Below the pieces are notes generated by a model that was not told the origin of the DNA, searched no databases, and saw only the letters and a list, made by a program, of their open reading frames with translations. Below are positions 6,047 to 8,018 of a stretch of 8,018 bases of DNA, piece by piece; position 1 is the first letter of the stretch, and the number at the start of each line of letters is the position of its first letter. Made by a program: the position numbers and the translations under genes. Origin of the DNA: Paracoccaceae bacterium (GTDB taxonomy: Bacteria > Pseudomonadota > Alphaproteobacteria > Rhodobacterales > Rhodobacteraceae); contig DAOUPC010000117.1 in assembly GCA_030626365.1 (NCBI GenBank), forward strand, positions 1 through 8,018. Reading direction: 5' to 3'.

Positions 6047-6994
6047 CTAGACGGAAGGATCGGATGCCTTGTCCCCAGTGTCCCCGATCGACGCGCCCGG
6101 GGCAAGGGTATCCTGCCTGCGCGGCTGAACCAGAAAGACACCCATCAGCACCAGCGCCAGTGCCGCCCAGATATAACGCGAATAACTTTCCCCCAGCAGC
6201 GCCATGGCCCAGGCCACGCCAAACCCCGTCACCAGATAGCTGACCTGCACCGCAAACACCGACCCGGCCCGCCCCACCAGCCAGACATATCCGGCATAAA
6301 CCACCGCATGGATCACCGAAGACACCACCAGCGCCCATTCCGGGGCCGCCCAGACCCGAAACGGGCTGATGAACTGTCCCGTCCCTATCGCCACCGGCAG
6401 CATGATCAGCGCCCCCACCGCCGAGGCCCCGAACAGCGCCTGCACCGGGGTCATCCCGGCAATCCCCCATTTAGCGACAAAATTGCCCTCGAACGCGTAA
6501 CAAACCGGGGCCACCACCGCCAGCGCCACCCAGATCAGCATCGCACCGTCCGGCAGGCTGGCCTTGGGCAGTACCAGCACCAGAACACCACACAGACCGG
6601 CCATAAGCCCGACAAACCGGCGCAAATCAAAGCGTTCCATCCCCAAAACCAGCGCAATCGGAAAGGCAATCATCGGGATCAGCGACAGCAGGATCGAAAC
6701 CACCCCCGCCGGCAGGTGCGCAATGGCCTGATAACTGGCACTGCCCGGAAGGATGCTGCCAATCATCGCAATCAGCACAAACACCCCCAACCTGCGCCAG
6801 TTCAGCGTCAGACCGCGCCCACGCACAAAGATCAGCCCGCCCAGCAGCACCGCGCCGATGACCAGTTGCCAAAATATCAGGCCGAACTGACCATGCCCGG
6901 TACTGACGGCGATCTTGCCCAGCGGAACCGTAAAGCCCCAACTGGCCCCAATGATCAGCAAAACCCAGTAATGAAACAGGGTCTGGTGCTTCAC
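6047..6994 (-). CDS. EamA-family (DMT) transporter
   Basis: This 315-residue drug/metabolite-transporter-superfamily protein has ten predicted transmembrane helices in two EamA repeats (about 9-137 and 150-290). The first helix contains GASWGFTVPLGKIAV; the junction motif LPAGVVSILLSLIPMIAFPIALV in the first repeat and VSYLVTGFGVAWAMALLGE in the second are characteristic. The C-terminal 25 residues are hydrophilic and probably cytoplasmic. Family members mostly export amino acids or other metabolites; the substrate here is unknown. The start is GTG at 6992-6994, which overlaps the ymdB stop in the sequence GTGA, implying translational coupling. GGAG (7006-7009 complement) or AGG nearer the start could act as the ribosome-binding site. 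Length is normal. Confidence 0.9.
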   Translation of the reverse strand: MKHQTLFHYWVLLIIGASWGFTVPLGKIAVSTGHGQFGLIFWQLVIGAVLLGGLIFVRGRGLTLNWRRLGVFVLIAMIGSILPGSASYQAIAHLPAGVVSILLSLIPMIAFPIALVLGMERFDLRRFVGLMAGLCGVLVLVLPKASLPDGAMLIWVALAVVAPVCYAFEGNFVAKWGIAGMTPVQALFGASAVGALIMLPVAIGTGQFISPFRVWAAPEWALVVSSVIHAVVYAGYVWLVGRAGSVFAVQVSYLVTGFGVAWAMALLGESYSRYIWAALALVLMGVFLVQPRRQDTLAPGASIGDTGDKASDPSV

Positions 6995-7803
6995 GGTGCG
7001 GCCTGCTCCAACCGCCCGCCAACCCGGATCATCCGCACCTGACGTGCTGCCCCGGTACGGTCATCCGTATCCACGAATACCCCCGACAGCGTCGCCTCGC
7101 CCAATGCCGGGGTAAAGCGCGCCTTGGGCATGCCGGTGATGAAACGGCGCATCGGTTCGGCCTTGTCCATGCCGATCACCGAATTGTAGTCGCCGCACAT
7201 GCCCGCATCGGACAGATAACCGGTGCCACCGCTCAGAATCTGCGCATCCGCCGTGGGCACATGGGTGTGCGTGCCGACCACCAGGCTGGCCCGCCCGTCG
7301 CAATAGTGCCCCATCGCCATTTTTTCCGAGGTGGCCTCGCAATGGATGTCGACAATTATCGCCTGCGCCAACCCGCCGCGCGGGTGCGATTTCAGGACCG
7401 GTTCAATGGCCGAAAACGGATCATCAAAGGGGCGTTTCATGAACACCTGCCCCAGCACCTGCGCCACCAGAACCTTGCGCCCTCCGGGGGCATTGAACAG
7501 GCGAAACCCCTTGCCCGGGGCGCTCTTGGCATAGTTGATCGGGCGCAGGATGCGTGGTTCGGTTTCAACGAACTGCATCATGTCCTTTTGATCAAACGCA
7601 TGATCGCCCAAGGTCAGGCAATCTGCCCCCGCCTCAAGCAGGGCCTTGGCGTGGGCAGAGTTCAACCCCATGCCGCTGGTGGCATTTTCACCGTTGATCA
7701 CAACGAAATCCAACCGCCAGTCCTTGCGCAGACGTGGCAGGTGTTCGGTGACAGCGGCGCGCCCGGCGCGCCCCATCACATCGCCCAGAAAAAGAATTCT
7801 CAT
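6991..7803 (-). CDS. ymdB: YmdB-type metallophosphoesterase (TIGR00282 family)
   Basis: This 270-residue cytosolic metallophosphoesterase has the normal family length. Visible metal-site motifs are FLGDV (D8), INGEN (E39, N40), TLGDHAFD (D67, H68), DIHCEATSEK (H154) and GTHTHVPTAD (H179, H181). In Bacillus subtilis, YmdB hydrolyses cyclic nucleotides in vitro and affects biofilm and motility decisions; the physiological role in alphaproteobacteria is unclear. The usual GNH triad is GDH here, a conservative change at a metal ligand. I chose the ATG at 7801-7803 because MRILFLGDV is the canonical N-terminus; the Shine-Dalgarno is poor (AGGGA very close to the start). It is the first recognisable gene of the leftward transcript and overlaps the next by 4 bp. 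Confidence 0.95.
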   Translation of the reverse strand: MRILFLGDVMGRAGRAAVTEHLPRLRKDWRLDFVVINGENATSGMGLNSAHAKALLEAGADCLTLGDHAFDQKDMMQFVETEPRILRPINYAKSAPGKGFRLFNAPGGRKVLVAQVLGQVFMKRPFDDPFSAIEPVLKSHPRGGLAQAIIVDIHCEATSEKMAMGHYCDGRASLVVGTHTHVPTADAQILSGGTGYLSDAGMCGDYNSVIGMDKAEPMRRFITGMPKARFTPALGEATLSGVFVDTDDRTGAARQVRMIRVGGRLEQAAP

Positions 7804-7860
7804 GTCCCTGTGGTAGGACGCCAACGAACCAAGAACAAGCGCCACAAGCCACAGCACAAA

Positions 7861-7910
7861 CGTTTTTCAGGAAAATTCCGGGCACACCCCGGTAAGGGGT
7901 GCCAAAAACG
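7861..7910. repeat. Nested inverted repeats upstream of ymdB
   Basis: Outer arms CGTTTTT (7861-7867) and AAAAACG (7904-7910) enclose two smaller hairpins: GGAA-AA-TTCC (7870-7879), and a stem of about 8 bp with a 2-nt bulge formed by GGCACACCCC (7881-7890) and GGGGTGCC (7896-7903) around the loop GGTAA. The whole can fold as a three-way junction on either strand. It lies 58 bp before the ymdB start, so it could be in its 5' leader. No known riboswitch class is recognised. Confidence 0.5.
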
Positions 7911-7988
7911 CCCCATGTGGTTTGAAGAAATGCCAGCCCCCGCCCGGGTGGGGGCCTGCATCCCAATAGCCAAACCCACCATGGCGCG
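7909..7988. repeat. Long imperfect inverted repeat with GC-rich core
   Basis: The left arm (7909-7924, CGCCCCATGTGGTTTG) pairs with the right arm (7971-7988, CAAACCCACCATGGCGCG) apart from one mismatch and two single-base bulges. Inside, GCCCCC (7936-7941) pairs with GGGGGC (7950-7955) around GCCCGGGT. Copy 3 of the 23-bp repeat forms most of the left side. The structure could be a non-coding RNA, a terminator-like 3' end of an off-window leftward gene, or a repeat remnant. Confidence 0.5.
7912..7934 (-). repeat. Dispersed 23-bp repeat, copy 3
   Basis: Read on the minus strand it starts GGCATTTCTTCA and ends CACATGGG, then GCGTTTTT follows. It matches copies 1 and 2 at 20 of 23 positions each. 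The upstream block CAGGCCCCCAC (7948-7958 complement) is shared with copy 1. If a leftward gene ends at 7998 (see the edge reading frame), this copy also lies in a 3' flank in sense orientation. Confidence 0.6.
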
Positions 7989-7997
7989 AAAAATGCA

Positions 7998-8018
7998 TTA
8001 CATACCAATCAGATGCAC
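7998..8018 (-). other. Possible C-terminal end of an off-window leftward gene
   Basis: The minus-strand frame entering at 8018 reads VHLIGM and then TAA (7998-8000). It could be the tail of a gene upstream of ymdB, but six codons cannot prove it. Another minus-strand frame from 8016 stays open for 49 codons to a TGA at 7867, with an odd composition rich in W, H, F and G. Its third-position GC is about 55 percent by hand count, which looks lower than in the neighbouring genes, so I do not call it coding. I see no certain gene in 7804-8018. Confidence 0.2.

Noticed and set aside
6024..6470. A 149-codon upstream extension of the second SLC13 frame
   Set aside because: It lies wholly inside the EamA exporter gene in another frame, is a glycine/alanine-rich low-complexity translation, and the family N-terminus fits the ATG at 6021-6023.
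7804..8018. 6S RNA gene, considered because of the long stem-loop structure
   Set aside because: The nested hairpins do not clearly form the single long stem with a symmetrical central bubble, and I cannot match conserved 6S sequence; an Rfam search would decide.
7930..8018. Plus-strand frame starting ATGCCAGCC and open to the window edge
   Set aside because: It is only 29 codons, recognises no family, and starts inside the repeat; the GAAGAA before the ATG belongs to the repeat itself.

Overview
The window looks like ordinary chromosomal DNA from an alphaproteobacterium, most likely Rhodobacterales (Roseobacter group). This rests on the GC-rich codon use, the protein styles (ArgO/ArgP, YebC, YmdB, TrkA-C-containing SLC13 permeases), the encoded CCA on the tRNA and the weak Shine-Dalgarno use. 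The lineage is inferred from general familiarity, not from a database search. No phage, transposase, integrase or CRISPR array is visible.

Layout. (1) Positions 1-1172 hold a divergent amino-acid efflux module: the N-terminal part of an ArgO/LysE exporter (minus, cut by the window edge) and its LysR-type regulator ArgP/LysG (plus), with a 90-bp shared control region. (2) Positions 1264-2004 hold yebC (minus), convergent with argP. (3) Positions 2127-3905 hold an SLC13-type permease with two cytoplasmic TrkA-C domains (plus), apparently from a leaderless transcript. (4) Positions 4044-4118 hold tRNA-Gly(GCC), followed at once by a perfect 19-bp hairpin that can terminate transcription from both sides. 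(5) Positions 4245-7803 read leftward as a likely operon: ymdB (metallophosphoesterase), an EamA-family exporter overlapping it by 4 bp, and a second SLC13/TrkA-C permease 23 bp further on. (6) Positions 7804-8018 contain no gene I can recognise but are rich in inverted repeats.

The two SLC13 permeases are paralogues of identical length (592 residues). They converge on the tRNA but differ at the signature residues of their ion/substrate hairpins.

The least expected observation is a 23-bp sequence present three times (1207-1229 plus, 4189-4211 minus, 7912-7934 minus), with 17 of 23 positions invariant. It lies only in intergenic DNA. Two copies begin 33-34 nt after a stop codon, in the sense of the gene that has just ended. 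Two copies share extra flanking sequence, and all three can put their TGGG end into a stem with C-rich or CCAT sequence upstream. I do not recognise it; it may be an undescribed 3'-flank repeat or RNA element.
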